A stretch of DNA of 64,000 nt from CAJQQY01 sp964564545 (GTDB lineage Bacteria > Bacteroidota > Bacteroidia > Chitinophagales > Saprospiraceae), in NCBI GenBank assembly GCA_964564545.1, contig CAZMBP010000109.1:1-64000 (forward strand). Direction: 5' to 3'. The number at the start of each line of letters is the position of its first letter. Position 1 is the stretch's first letter. Of the stretch, positions 1-8,706 are shown piece by piece. The notes beneath the pieces are model-generated. The model saw only the letters and a list, made by a program, of their open reading frames with translations. It was not told the DNA's origin and did not search any database. The translations under genes and the position numbers were made by a program.

Positions 1-55
1 CTCTGCAAATGCATCGACAGTCAAAAGTTAAAATGAGAACCTATAAAAAACAAAA

Positions 56-87
56 AACTGAGTACCAAAATGATTTAGTACTCAGTT
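56..87 (-). terminator. Rho-independent terminator
   Basis: A 10-bp perfect inverted repeat (AACTGAGTAC at 56-65, GTACTCAGTT at 78-87). Read on the minus strand it is followed by TTTTTTGTTTTTT. It lies 60 bp beyond the stop of the thioredoxin-like gene and probably ends that transcript. Confidence 0.75.
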
Positions 88-146
88 AATTTTGGAATAT
101 TATATTATTTAATCTTGTATCATTATTTCAGGACAAGACAAGAATT

Positions 147-758
147 CTAATTTTTTCCAGGTAAAGCCAATTGAGATTTGTTTTCTTTTTTGACTTTTAG
201 CTTTGCTCGTTTTTTCATTGGGACGTAACTTTTTTCATATCGCCCCCATGGCGTTTTTTTATGATTGTTATCTGCAAAATAAGTCAGGATAGCTTCCATT
301 TTCTCAGCTTTTAAATATCCTGGAATCGGTTGAATCAAAGATAAATCGTCGTTAAGAAAAACAATCGAAGGGTAAGATAATCTACCCTTTAAAAGGTCTG
401 CAGCTAATTGGTTATATCCGCGTCTTCCACTTTTGACAAATTTATATTTATTTCCATCAAGCGTAATAGTCTCTTTTTGTTCAGCATTAAATTTTACAGG
501 ATAGAAATTCTTATTGATGTAATTAATAATTTCTTTGTCCTTAAAAGTCGTTTTATCCATCTGCTTGCACCAGCCACACCAGTCAGTATATACATCTACA
601 AAGACTTTTCTTTTTTCTTTTTCTAGTGCCTCTTCGACTTCACTCCAAGACATCCAATTGATTTCATCACTACTTTTTTGATCAACCTGCCCAAAGGAAA
701 TAGTACAACTCCAAAAAGTTGCGATGACAAGTAAAAAAGGAATTAGTTTATTTTTCAT
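147..758 (-). CDS. Secreted thioredoxin-family protein
   Basis: A 203-residue protein with an N-terminal signal peptide (hydrophobic residues 5-20, then SFGQ), so it is exported and acts in the periplasm or at the outer membrane. Residues about 35-165 form a thioredoxin-like fold with the redox motif WCGWCKQMD (CxxC near residues 60-65), preceded by VFVDVYTDW. This is the DUF255/thioredoxin_7-like subgroup, common in Bacteroidota, expected to reduce or isomerise disulfides in exported proteins. The C-terminal 35 residues are very lysine-rich and outside the fold. It is monocistronic, with a terminator at 56-87. The substrate is unknown. Confidence 0.85.
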   Translation of the reverse strand: MKNKLIPFLLVIATFWSCTISFGQVDQKSSDEINWMSWSEVEEALEKEKRKVFVDVYTDWCGWCKQMDKTTFKDKEIINYINKNFYPVKFNAEQKETITLDGNKYKFVKSGRRGYNQLAADLLKGRLSYPSIVFLNDDLSLIQPIPGYLKAEKMEAILTYFADNNHKKTPWGRYEKSYVPMKKRAKLKVKKENKSQLALPGKN

Positions 759-1024
759 TATAAAAAGATTAGTATGTTTTTAGGATCGATAATTCTACCG
801 ATTCTCACCAAGCAAAAATAACAAACTCATAACCACAATTACAAACCATTGAGCATTTGAGATAGTGACTTTAAAATAAGTTTAACTAATATTAAGACTT
901 GGTTGAAGTTTTGGAGACAAAACTCTCAACATATTAGGATTCAAAAAATATTCCGTAATAATTTATTTCAGGAGTTTGGACGATAATAATGAAAAAAGAG
1001 TCTTTATGATATGTTAAAAATGAA
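759..1024. other. Intergenic region upstream of the thioredoxin gene
   Basis: No open frame longer than a few dozen codons and no strong hairpin seen. It must hold the promoter of the minus-strand thioredoxin gene, but I cannot place a clear TAnnTTTG box. Confidence 0.4.
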
Positions 1025-1056
1025 AAAAGTGATTGCCTTTTTAGACAATCACTTTT
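1025..1056 (-). terminator. Rho-independent terminator
   Basis: AAAAGTGATTG (1025-1035) pairs with CAATCACTTTT (1046-1056). On the minus strand the hairpin is followed by a T-rich stretch, 11 bp past the stop of the Imm33-like gene. Confidence 0.8.
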
Positions 1057-1066
1057 CCAATTCAAT

Positions 1067-1429
1067 TCATTTTAATATTAATAGGTCTTTATCAAACCAG
1101 ATATCTTCGTAACCGTTTTTATCTGATAAAAATCTGAATCCAAGATCAAGACCTAAGTATTTAATTATTTCAGGTCTAATTTGGAGAAGATGTTTAGCGC
1201 AAATAGGTTTGAAAAAATCCTTGTCATTTGAGTATTCTCCACTCCAGATATACCAACCAGTTTCATTGTATTCCTTCGGATGTCTCAATCCATTGATTGG
1301 ATCTTTTTCCAAATTAACAGAACAACCAACCATCAGGTTTTTATCTATCGGATTCCAAATAGAATCATATTTATCACAGATGAATTTCTGTTTTGCAATA
1401 TGACTTTCCCAGCTATTTGATTTATTCAT
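1067..1429 (-). CDS. Imm33-like small protein
   Basis: A soluble 120-residue protein with no signal peptide. The pattern GWYIWSGE, then an acidic stretch with FF, then HL, and a C-terminal GYEDIWFD resembles the Imm33/DUF2185-like family, several members of which are predicted immunity proteins of polymorphic toxin systems. The frame stays open upstream to a TTG at 1459 that would overlap the preceding gene; I prefer the ATG at 1429, which leaves a 17-bp gap after the beta-propeller lipoprotein gene. No toxin gene is nearby, so an immunity role here is only inferred; it may be an orphan or housekeeping member. The family match is from memory of motifs and needs a profile search. Confidence 0.6.
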   Translation of the reverse strand: MNKSNSWESHIAKQKFICDKYDSIWNPIDKNLMVGCSVNLEKDPINGLRHPKEYNETGWYIWSGEYSNDKDFFKPICAKHLLQIRPEIIKYLGLDLGFRFLSDKNGYEDIWFDKDLLILK

Positions 1430-1446
1430 ATTAAATAGAATATTTT

Positions 1447-2631
1447 CTACTCTACCCAATCAGCAATAAATACATTAGTATCAGTTGTTCCACCATTATT
1501 TCTATTAGATGAAAAAACCAATTTTTTTCCATCAGGAGAAAACATCGGGAATGCATCAAAAACACCATCATGTGTAATTTGCTCCAATCCTGATCCATCC
1601 AAATTAATCATAAACAAGTTAAATTTTGGACGACCTTTTCCAACACTTTTATGATTAGAAGCAAAAATCACTTTTTCCCCTGAAGGGTGGAAAAATGGCG
1701 CCCAGTTAGCACCTCCTAAATCAGTAATTTTTTTCAAATCAGATCCATCTACATTACAAACGTATAATTCCATATTGGTAGGCTGAACCAAATCTTGTTT
1801 CAAGAAATCTTTATAAACTTTTTGATCTTCCTCAGATTGAGGACGAGAAGCTCGGAACAATAATTTTTTGCTATCAGGTGAAAAGAAAGCTCCACCATCA
1901 TAACCCAATCCTTTGGTTACTTGCTTTTGATTAGATCCATCAATATTCATGGTCCACAATTCCAAATCACCAGTTCGAGTCGATGTGAAAACGATTGTTT
2001 TTCCATCAGGAGAAATCGTTGGTTCTGCATCGTAACCTGGAGAGTCCGTCAATTGCTTTTTGATATTACCATCCAAATCAGCTACGAAAATATCGAAGTC
2101 AGAAAAAATTCCCCAAACATATTTTCCATTCACAGATCGAGGAGCATTGGGGCATGCTTCATTTCCGAGGTGAGTTGAAGAGTAAATAATTTCTTGATTT
2201 CCTGGCATGAAATAAGAACAAGTTGTTCGACCTTTTCCAGTACTGATTAATTTCGGCATATCACCTTCATAACCTGTGATAGGCATTGTATAAATTTGAT
2301 CACATTCTGTCCCCCATTTTTCGTTAGTTGCTTGGAAAACCAAATTTTTATTATCGAAACTAAAGTATGCCTCAGCATTGTCACCACCGAAAGTTAATTG
2401 CTTTAAGTTTGCAATATGTGTTTCACCAGGATACAAAAGAGTAGTTGAGTCCATCATGCTTTTTGGAGCATCTCCATGTCCGTGCCCATGTCCAGCGTGA
2501 TCTCCAGATCCATGATCGTTGCTATGTTCTTCCGTTTTTTTATCATCAGATTTTGCCTCAGTTGAAGATGAGTTTTGGCAACTCCAAATTCCAACTAAAA
2601 GGAGTAAAGGAAATAGTAATTTGAAATTCAT
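1447..2631 (-). CDS. TolB-like beta-propeller lipoprotein
   Basis: A 394-residue predicted lipoprotein: hydrophobic N-terminus, lipobox GIWSC (Cys18), then a low-complexity linker with a striking His/Gly/Asp cluster (residues about 36-54, with HAGHGHGHGD) that could bind metal. From about residue 75 to the end are repeated blades of the WD40-like PD40 (TolB) type, recognisable by recurrent SPDGKxxxFxSxR and DLxxMNxDGSxxxQ motifs (for example SPDGKTIVFTSTRTGDLELW). It is expected to be a periplasm- or surface-facing propeller that binds a protein or glycan. No catalytic motif is visible. It ends 17 bp before the Imm33-like gene and probably shares its transcript. Confidence 0.85.
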   Translation of the reverse strand: MNFKLLFPLLLLVGIWSCQNSSSTEAKSDDKKTEEHSNDHGSGDHAGHGHGHGDAPKSMMDSTTLLYPGETHIANLKQLTFGGDNAEAYFSFDNKNLVFQATNEKWGTECDQIYTMPITGYEGDMPKLISTGKGRTTCSYFMPGNQEIIYSSTHLGNEACPNAPRSVNGKYVWGIFSDFDIFVADLDGNIKKQLTDSPGYDAEPTISPDGKTIVFTSTRTGDLELWTMNIDGSNQKQVTKGLGYDGGAFFSPDSKKLLFRASRPQSEEDQKVYKDFLKQDLVQPTNMELYVCNVDGSDLKKITDLGGANWAPFFHPSGEKVIFASNHKSVGKGRPKFNLFMINLDGSGLEQITHDGVFDAFPMFSPDGKKLVFSSNRNNGGTTDTNVFIADWVE

Positions 2632-2794
2632 AATTCAGTTATTTTGTTTTGGTAAAAGTGGATATGCAGAATGCAACTTCTAATGCAAACTGACTACTAT
2701 AAAGATTTGCAAAAATATGATAATTGCTTAATGCAACATTCAATTAATTGTCATTTTATTCCGTTTTTTGCAAAAAATATTAAAACACATAAAT

Positions 2795-4408
2795 ATGTAT
2801 AAACCAGCATTTTTATTCTTTTTTTCGATTTTGCTTTTTTCATGTGGTGGTGGAGAAGAAAATAATTCCTCTTCGACTGAAAGAAAAGTTTTCCATTATA
2901 TCCAACATCGAAGTGTTACTTCACTCGATCCTGCCTTTGCTAAAAGTCAAGCAAATATTTGGGCTATCGATCATTTATACAATGGTTTAGTTCAATTGGA
3001 TGATGGATTAAATATTCAGCCGGGCATCGCTAAAAGTTGGACGATTTCGGAAGATGGGTTGACTTATACTTTTAATTTGAGAGATGATGTTTTCTTTCAT
3101 GATAATGAGGTGTTTCCAAATAAAAAAGGACGAAAAGTAGTCGCTGAAGATTTCGTTTTTAGTTTTAAAAGAGTGTGGAAAGGTTCGATTAATTCACCTG
3201 GTGGATGGATTTTTAACGGCAGGGTTGCCGAAGAGAATCCATTTCAAGCGATTGATAATCAGACGTTTGTAGTGAAGTTAGCAAAACCATTTCGACCTAT
3301 GTTGGGAATTTTGACGATGCAATATTGTTCAGTTGTTCCAAAAGAAGCGGTAGAAAAGTATGGTGCAGATTTTCGAAAAAATCCAGTAGGTACTGGGCCA
3401 TTTAAGTTTAAAAGATGGTTAGAAAATCAATCACTATTTTTGACAAAGAATAAAAATTACTTCGAAAAAGAAAATGGTCAAGCATTGCCATATTTGGATG
3501 GGGTACGAGTTTCATTTGTGGGAGATCGAAAGACAGCTTACTTGGAGTTGATTGCTGGGAAAACTGATTTCATGTCTGGTTTGGAATCTTCATTTGTCAA
3601 TGAATTGCTTTCTTCAGAAGGGGAGTTATTATCAAAACAATCTGAGAAATTAACGTTTTTAAAATCACCATTTTTGAATTCTGAATATTTAGGAATTCGA
3701 TTTAATGGAGAAGCGAATAATCCGTTGGCTAATAAAAAAATTCGTCAAGCCCTTAATTATGGTTTTGATCGAGAAAAAATGTTGCGAACGATGCGGAACA
3801 AAGTTGGGAAACCTTCGAACTCAGGTTTTACTCCAATTGGGCTTCCTTCGTTTTCTGCTGAAAATGTAAAAGGCTATAATTTTAACCCTGATAAAGCGCG
3901 ACAATTATTGACAGAAGCAGGTTTTGCTAATGGGAAAGGTTTGCCAAATATCGAACTTTTATCCACTAAAGACTATGAAGATTTATGTACATTCATTGCT
4001 CGACAATGGGAAGATCTTGGAGTAAAAGTTCAAATTGAATTAGAAGAGTCAGCCACACTTCGGGAGAAAATGAAGAATGGACAAGCGCCATTTTTTAGAG
4101 GAAGTTGGATTGCAGATTATCCAGATGCGGAAAGTTTCTTGACCGTTTTTTATGGGAAAAATCCAGCACCACCGAATTATACTCAATTCAAAAATGCTGA
4201 ATTTGATGCACTCTACGAAAAGGCTTTAAACGAAAATGATGATGCAAAACGTTATGATCTGTATAATCAAATGGATAATATTTTGATTGAAGAAGCGCCA
4301 GTTGTTTTTCTATTTTATGATGAAACAGCTTGGTTTGTAAAAAAAGGGATAACTGGTTTGAGCAAAAACGCAATTAATTTGTTGTCATTGAAAAGAGTTA
4401 AAAAATAG
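2795..4408 (+). CDS. ABC transporter peptide-binding lipoprotein (SBP family 5)
   Basis: A 537-residue extracytoplasmic solute-binding protein of the DppA/OppA type, which captures peptides or related solutes for an ABC importer. The ATG at 2795 is chosen because it directly precedes a signal sequence and lipobox (LLFSCGGG); an upstream TTG at 2768 would add nine residues before the signal. Family features: ITSLDP-like opening (SVTSLDPAFA), NGLVQLDDGL, IAKSWTISEDGLTYTFNLRDDVFFHD, NPVGTGPFKF and the C-terminal TQFKNAEFDAL. No permease or ATPase genes are adjacent, so it is an orphan binding protein here. It is followed 7 bp later by a single arm of the dispersed repeat. Confidence 0.9.
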   Translation: MYKPAFLFFFSILLFSCGGGEENNSSSTERKVFHYIQHRSVTSLDPAFAKSQANIWAIDHLYNGLVQLDDGLNIQPGIAKSWTISEDGLTYTFNLRDDVFFHDNEVFPNKKGRKVVAEDFVFSFKRVWKGSINSPGGWIFNGRVAEENPFQAIDNQTFVVKLAKPFRPMLGILTMQYCSVVPKEAVEKYGADFRKNPVGTGPFKFKRWLENQSLFLTKNKNYFEKENGQALPYLDGVRVSFVGDRKTAYLELIAGKTDFMSGLESSFVNELLSSEGELLSKQSEKLTFLKSPFLNSEYLGIRFNGEANNPLANKKIRQALNYGFDREKMLRTMRNKVGKPSNSGFTPIGLPSFSAENVKGYNFNPDKARQLLTEAGFANGKGLPNIELLSTKDYEDLCTFIARQWEDLGVKVQIELEESATLREKMKNGQAPFFRGSWIADYPDAESFLTVFYGKNPAPPNYTQFKNAEFDALYEKALNENDDAKRYDLYNQMDNILIEEAPVVFLFYDETAWFVKKGITGLSKNAINLLSLKRVKK

Positions 4409-4414
4409 TACCTA

Positions 4415-4441
4415 ACGGTCAGCTAAAGCAGACCACCACGT
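4415..4441 (+). repeat. Single REP arm (dispersed repeat copy A)
   Basis: The 27-bp segment containing GTCAGCTAAAGCAGACC and CCACGT matches one arm of the 145-bp inverted element at 10103-10247. It lies between the stop of the binding-protein gene and the lipB start. The arm itself can fold as a small hairpin (GGTC/GACC plus GCT/AGC). Confidence 0.8.
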
Positions 4442-4447
4442 GATAAT

Positions 4448-5161
4448 ATGCCAAACGTAATATTCAAAGACATAGGAGAAATGTCCTACCAAAAAGCATG
4501 GGACTTCCAAACTCAACTTCACAACGAAGTAAAGGAGGCCAAAATCGCTCGTCGTGAGTGGTCAGAGGAAGATAAAGCCAATGCTGATAAAAAGAACTAT
4601 TTAGTTTTTTGTTCCCATCCAGCAGTTTATACTTTGGGGAAAAGTGGAAAAATGGATCACTTACTCTTAAATGAAAAACAACTGGAGGAAAAAGAAATTG
4701 AGTTTTTTAAAATCAATAGAGGAGGAGATATTACTTTTCATGGGCCTGGTCAAATTGTTGGATATCCAATTTTTGACATGGACGAATTTTTTACTGATAT
4801 CCATAAGTATGTTCGATTTTTAGAAGAAGCAATTATTCGAACTTTGGCAGAATTTGGTGTAGAAGCAGGCCGAGAAGAAGGCTTCACAGGTGTCTGGTTA
4901 CCTGCAACTAAAACCCAACCAAAGCGTAAAATTTGTGCAATAGGAGTTCACCTAAGTCGTTGGGTAACGATGCATGGTTTTGCCTTTAATGTGAACACAG
5001 ATTTGAATTATTTTAACTATATTGTTCCATGTGGAATTGACGATTCTGATAAAGCTGTGACTAGTCTTTCGGCTGAAATTGGCAAGAAGGTTGATTTAAA
5101 TAAAGTTAAAATATGTTTGAAAAAACATTTTGCTGAATTATTTGAATTTGAATATGTTTGA
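4448..5161 (+). CDS. lipB: Octanoyltransferase LipB
   Basis: A 237-residue lipoyl(octanoyl) transferase, which moves octanoate from acyl-carrier protein to the lipoyl domains of the 2-oxoacid dehydrogenases and GcvH in the cytoplasm. Family signatures are complete: RGGDITFHGPGQ from residue 91, GVWLP, KICAIGVHLSRWVTMHGFAFNV with the conserved Lys161, and IVPCGI with the thioester-forming Cys195. Length is normal, with a 20-30 residue acidic/basic insertion near residues 30-48 seen in Bacteroidota members. lipA is not in the window. The ATG at 4448 lies just after the REP arm, so its promoter must lie in or before the repeat, or it is read through from the upstream gene. Confidence 0.95.
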   Translation: MPNVIFKDIGEMSYQKAWDFQTQLHNEVKEAKIARREWSEEDKANADKKNYLVFCSHPAVYTLGKSGKMDHLLLNEKQLEEKEIEFFKINRGGDITFHGPGQIVGYPIFDMDEFFTDIHKYVRFLEEAIIRTLAEFGVEAGREEGFTGVWLPATKTQPKRKICAIGVHLSRWVTMHGFAFNVNTDLNYFNYIVPCGIDDSDKAVTSLSAEIGKKVDLNKVKICLKKHFAELFEFEYV

Positions 5162-5264
5162 TTTTTTGTAAAAGTATTGTTAAGCCAATAGATTTAGGCA
5201 TTTTTTTTAAAAACCGAGAAAACTGAAAATCGAGGAGTACGGTAAAATATTGTTTTAAAAGTTT

Positions 5265-5678
5265 ATGAAAAAAGATATCCCAGAACATAAAGTTGAAGAT
5301 TTAGCGATTGCAATTGTGCCTCGTGAAGAAGTTATTGTTAATCCTGAAGAAGATTTATGGGACACTTATATCATCAATTTGAAAGATGAAAAAATCAAAA
5401 GTGTTTTGATTGCTTCGCAAGGTTATGGTGAGGTAGAAGGAGAGGAAATGAAGACCACAACTCTTCGACATTTTTTTGAAGAAATTGGTCCATTGGAGAT
5501 TTTAAAAATAGAACCAATCCAACGAAAATTATTTGATTTGACAAATGAATATTGGGTTAGTTTTAATTACGATGGATACATGTACGACAAAAAATACGTA
5601 TTTGTCAAAGGAAGTATTGCAGAGTATAATTTTACGTTGATTCCTTTTATTAATAAAAAAGGAGTGATGATTCGTTGA
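5265..5678 (+). CDS. Conserved Bacteroidota protein of unknown function
   Basis: A soluble 137-residue protein with no signal or membrane segment. It begins MKKDIPEHKVEDLAIAIV and contains WDTYIINLKDEKI, VLIASQGYG, TTTLRHFF, LTNEYWVSFN and YDKKYVFVKGS. Proteins with this pattern (a variable N-terminus, then TSTMRH-like and KKYIF-like motifs) are widespread in Bacteroidota; some entries carry the misleading name phenylalanyl-tRNA synthetase subunit alpha, for which the sequence gives no support. It stands alone between lipB and the TPR gene. I assign no function. Confidence 0.7.
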   Translation: MKKDIPEHKVEDLAIAIVPREEVIVNPEEDLWDTYIINLKDEKIKSVLIASQGYGEVEGEEMKTTTLRHFFEEIGPLEILKIEPIQRKLFDLTNEYWVSFNYDGYMYDKKYVFVKGSIAEYNFTLIPFINKKGVMIR

Positions 5679-5793
5679 GGAGTTAGCAAATTTAAGTGGG
5701 TAGTTGGTAGATACTTTCGAAACTAATTATTCAAACTCATTTACTTGAAACTACCAACTGAAAACTGTTTTCCAATAAAAAACTCCATCAATA

Positions 5794-6780
5794 ATGAAAG
5801 TGAATTTTACATTTGTATTTATATTGTTACAAGTTTTTGCTTTCAGCCAAGTGGATACCATTCTTTCCTCAAATGATTCTATCGAATTAGATTCTTTTCA
5901 ATTAGCCTATCAAGAATTTTCAAAAATTATAGCATTAGATTCTACTGATACGAATGCCTATATTGAGCGTGCAGATTTAATTTCTGGGGCTTATGATGAA
6001 GCCTATTTTAAAACTATTTTTGGCAACGAAGATATATATAATCAGGCGATGGCTGATTATGATCAGGCGGTAAAATTAAGTCCTTATAATTATAAGCCAT
6101 ATTTAAAAAGAGCGATTTTAAAAGATCGTTTTTTGCGATATAAAGAAGCGTTAGAAGATTACGAAGAAGCGTTGACTTATGCTTATGTATTTGATAACAA
6201 AATTAAAATCAGGGTACATCGAGCAAGAATAAAAGCAAAATTAGGTGCTTATGATGTGGCGATAAAAGATTTAGAAAAAGCACTTTTAGAAGATCGTGAA
6301 AATTCAGTATTGCTGAATACTTTGGCTTTGATACATTTGGATATTGATGACATAGAAAAGGCATTAAAGTATCTGAATCGAAGCTTGGAATTTCATCCAG
6401 AAGATGCTTATACTTTTGCAAATATCGGTTACGTTGCTCTTCATGCAGGGAAATATCAAAAAGCGATTAATATTTATGATGACCAAATAAATAAAGATGG
6501 TTCATATAGTTTTATGTTCAACAATCGAGGATTTGCAAAACATAAATTAGGACAACATGAAGAAGCTCTCAAAGACATTTCTCACGCTATTGAATTAAAT
6601 CCACTCAATTCTTTTGCCTTTAAAAATCGAGCAATAATACATTTCTTTTTGGGGAAAAATGAAACTGCTTGTGAAGATTTGAAGCAAGCTAAAAAATTAG
6701 GTTACTCCACAGAGCATAATGACGAAGTAATAAAAATGCTTTTTGAAAAATGTCTTAACGTAAATAAAAAACCAAAATAA
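5794..6780 (+). CDS. Secreted TPR-repeat protein
   Basis: A 328-residue protein with a signal peptide (residues 1-19, ending FAFSQ). From about residue 30 it is built of tetratricopeptide repeats: recurrent A..DYDQAVKLSP, KALKYLNRSLEFHPEDAYTFANIGY and HEEALKDISHAIELNPLNSFAFKNRA units, about seven in all. Such proteins are periplasmic or outer-membrane-associated scaffolds. It is monocistronic, convergent with parB, and separated from it by a strong palindrome at 6793-6836. No specific partner can be named. Confidence 0.85.
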   Translation: MKVNFTFVFILLQVFAFSQVDTILSSNDSIELDSFQLAYQEFSKIIALDSTDTNAYIERADLISGAYDEAYFKTIFGNEDIYNQAMADYDQAVKLSPYNYKPYLKRAILKDRFLRYKEALEDYEEALTYAYVFDNKIKIRVHRARIKAKLGAYDVAIKDLEKALLEDRENSVLLNTLALIHLDIDDIEKALKYLNRSLEFHPEDAYTFANIGYVALHAGKYQKAINIYDDQINKDGSYSFMFNNRGFAKHKLGQHEEALKDISHAIELNPLNSFAFKNRAIIHFFLGKNETACEDLKQAKKLGYSTEHNDEVIKMLFEKCLNVNKKPK

Positions 6781-6792
6781 CGGTGATCTGTA

Positions 6793-6836
6793 AACGATGA
6801 ACGGTTAACACCAAGTGGTATTAACCGTTCATCGTT
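6793..6836. terminator. Bidirectional terminator-like palindrome
   Basis: A perfect 16-bp inverted repeat (AACGATGAACGGTTAA, 6793-6808, and its complement at 6821-6836) with a 12-nt loop between the convergent TPR and parB genes. There is no long T tract directly after it, so termination is inferred from symmetry and position. Confidence 0.55.
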
Positions 6837-6857
6837 AAGCATAAACCGTTAAAAAAA

Positions 6858-7787
6858 CTATTCTTCGATTAATTCAATCAATCTATTCAAGTCATTATCA
6901 TCGGCGAAGTTAATAGTGATGGAACCTTTTCCCGTTTTAGCATCTCTTTTCAATTGAATCTTAGAACCTAGGTATCTTGAGAGTTGATCCTGTGCATGTT
7001 GATAATCAGCTGGAAGGCTTGATTTTGTTGGGGTTTTAGCTGCTTTTGGCTCTTTTGATTTTCTAATCAAGTTTTCTAAAGCTCGAACAGAAAGACCTTC
7101 ATCTCTGATTGTTTTTAAGTAAGCCAATTGCCCTGCATAATCTGGAATTCCAGAAGCATCTTTGACTCCTTTCAACATTTTAGCATGTCCCAGGGAAATT
7201 TCATTATCCTTTAATGCTTTTTGAATTTCTTCAGGCAATCTTAATAAACCAACATAATTGGTGATGGCAGTTCTACTACTTTCAACTCTTTCAGCTAATG
7301 CTTGATCAGTTAAATTAAACTCGTCTTTTAATCTTTTGTAGGTAATCGCAATCTCAATTGGATTCAAATCAGCCCTATGAGTATTTTCCACCAAAGCCAT
7401 TTCCATCATTTCAGCATCATTCGCCACTCGAATAAAAGCTGGAATTTCTTTTAATTCTGCTAATTTAGAAGCTCTCCATCTTCTTTCACCTGAGATCAAT
7501 TGGTATTGACCTTCTGCCATTCTACGAACGGTGATTGGTTGGATTAAACCATGAACTTTAATCGAATCTTTTAAGTCATTTAAGTCTGTTGGATCGAAAT
7601 TTTTTCGAGGTTGATCAGGATTAACTTCGATTTGCTCAATTGGAATAAATGAAAAATCCTTAGATAAGTTTTGAATTAAATCAGCACTTGGCAATACTTT
7701 TTTAGAGACATCACGATCCATATTTTGTTTGATGTCACCTAAAGTTTTTCCTAAGTTTAAATTGAATTTTGATTTTTTCTTTGACAT
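6858..7787 (-). CDS. parB: Chromosome-partitioning protein ParB
   Basis: A 309-residue ParB/Spo0J. The N-terminal ParB/sulfiredoxin-like CTPase domain is at about residues 45-140 (IEQIEVNPDQPRKNFD, LKDSIKVHGLIQPITVR, LISGERRWRASKLA, where GERR is the nucleotide/DNA-clamp box, and VENTHRADLNPIE). The central helix-turn-helix for parS binding follows (LTDQALAERVESSRTAITNYVGLLRLP). A linker and a C-terminal dimerisation segment (residues about 265-309) close it. It loads at parS and acts with ParA in origin segregation. It starts 25 bp after parA, in one operon. I see no parS-like palindrome close by. Confidence 0.96.
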   Translation of the reverse strand: MSKKKSKFNLNLGKTLGDIKQNMDRDVSKKVLPSADLIQNLSKDFSFIPIEQIEVNPDQPRKNFDPTDLNDLKDSIKVHGLIQPITVRRMAEGQYQLISGERRWRASKLAELKEIPAFIRVANDAEMMEMALVENTHRADLNPIEIAITYKRLKDEFNLTDQALAERVESSRTAITNYVGLLRLPEEIQKALKDNEISLGHAKMLKGVKDASGIPDYAGQLAYLKTIRDEGLSVRALENLIRKSKEPKAAKTPTKSSLPADYQHAQDQLSRYLGSKIQLKRDAKTGKGSITINFADDNDLNRLIELIEE

Positions 7788-7812
7788 GATATCCTGATTT
7801 ACTTATGCCTAA

Positions 7813-8604
7813 TTATTTTGCTTCGGTTAGCTGAATTGAATCGTTGTTTTTCAATAAAAACTCTTTTGCCAAGTTTAAAAAGTTTACACTTCCTTTGCTG
7901 GCCGCGTCGTACAAAACTACTGGAGTATGCAAACTTGGTGCTTCGCCAATTTTTGAATTTCTATGAATAATTGTTTCATAAACTTTTTCTGAAAAAGTGT
8001 CTTTTACTGCTTCTACAACTTGATTGGCTAATCTCAATCGACGATCATACATCGATAATAAAATACCTTCAATTTTTAATTCAGCATTTAAATATTCTTT
8101 TACCGTATTGATAGTACTTGTCAACTTTCCTAATCCTTCTAAGGAGAAAATCTCACATTGAACAGGAATAATGACAGAGTCAGCAGCCGTTAATGCATTC
8201 ACAGTAACCAGTCCTAAAGAAGGCAAACAGTCGATAAAAATATAATCATATTCGTCTCGAATTTTGTCAATAAATTTTTTGGTAACATACTCTCGGCGTA
8301 TTTTGCTTACGAGTTCTAATTCTGCATCTACCAAACTAATATGAGAAGGAATTAGAGAAAGGTTTGGTGTTTCAGTTTTTAAAATAACATCACGTGGATC
8401 TGCATCATTGATCATACAATCATAAATACTCAATTCATAATCGTCTGGAAAAATGCCTACACCAGAAGTCGCATTTGCTTGCGGATCACAATCAATCAGC
8501 AATACCTTTTTTTCCAAAACAGCCAAGCAGGCAGCTAAATTAATGGCAGTTGTAGTTTTTCCTACACCACCTTTTTGATTAGCTATCGTAATTACTTTTC
8601 CCAT
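7813..8604 (-). CDS. parA: Chromosome-partitioning ATPase ParA/Soj
   Basis: A 263-residue ParA/Soj ATPase. The deviant Walker A is KGGVGKTT at residues 10-17, with the second signature Lys; Walker A-prime is VLLIDCDPQANATSGVG near 34-50; Walker B is IFIDCLPSLG near 123-132. It uses an ATP-driven nucleoid gradient to move ParB-parS complexes. First gene of the parA-parB operon. The upstream region (8605-8706) carries an 18-bp perfect palindrome. Confidence 0.96.
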   Translation of the reverse strand: MGKVITIANQKGGVGKTTTAINLAACLAVLEKKVLLIDCDPQANATSGVGIFPDDYELSIYDCMINDADPRDVILKTETPNLSLIPSHISLVDAELELVSKIRREYVTKKFIDKIRDEYDYIFIDCLPSLGLVTVNALTAADSVIIPVQCEIFSLEGLGKLTSTINTVKEYLNAELKIEGILLSMYDRRLRLANQVVEAVKDTFSEKVYETIIHRNSKIGEAPSLHTPVVLYDAASKGSVNFLNLAKEFLLKNNDSIQLTEAK

Positions 8605-8672
8605 ATTTTAGTTTTTGTAAATTGCTTGTTGTAAATTTTGAACAAACAATTTAATATATTTTCTACGATGGA

Positions 8673-8690
8673 GACAAGGCATGCCTTGTC
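8673..8690. repeat. 18-bp perfect palindrome (dispersed family 2)
   Basis: GACAAGGCATGCCTTGTC is its own reverse complement, and imperfect outer arms (ACGAT before, ATCGT after) extend the symmetry. It lies between the stop of the UPF0173 gene and the start of parA. A related, longer near-palindrome occurs at 11894-11921, so it belongs to a repeat family rather than being a parA operator; an operator role cannot be excluded. Confidence 0.7.
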
Positions 8691-8706
8691 CAATCGTTAG
8701 TTCCAA

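Noticed and set aside
8605..8706. parS site or ParA operator
   Set aside because: The palindrome here does not resemble the parS consensus TGTTTCACGTGAAACA and a related copy occurs at 11894, so it is treated as a dispersed repeat.
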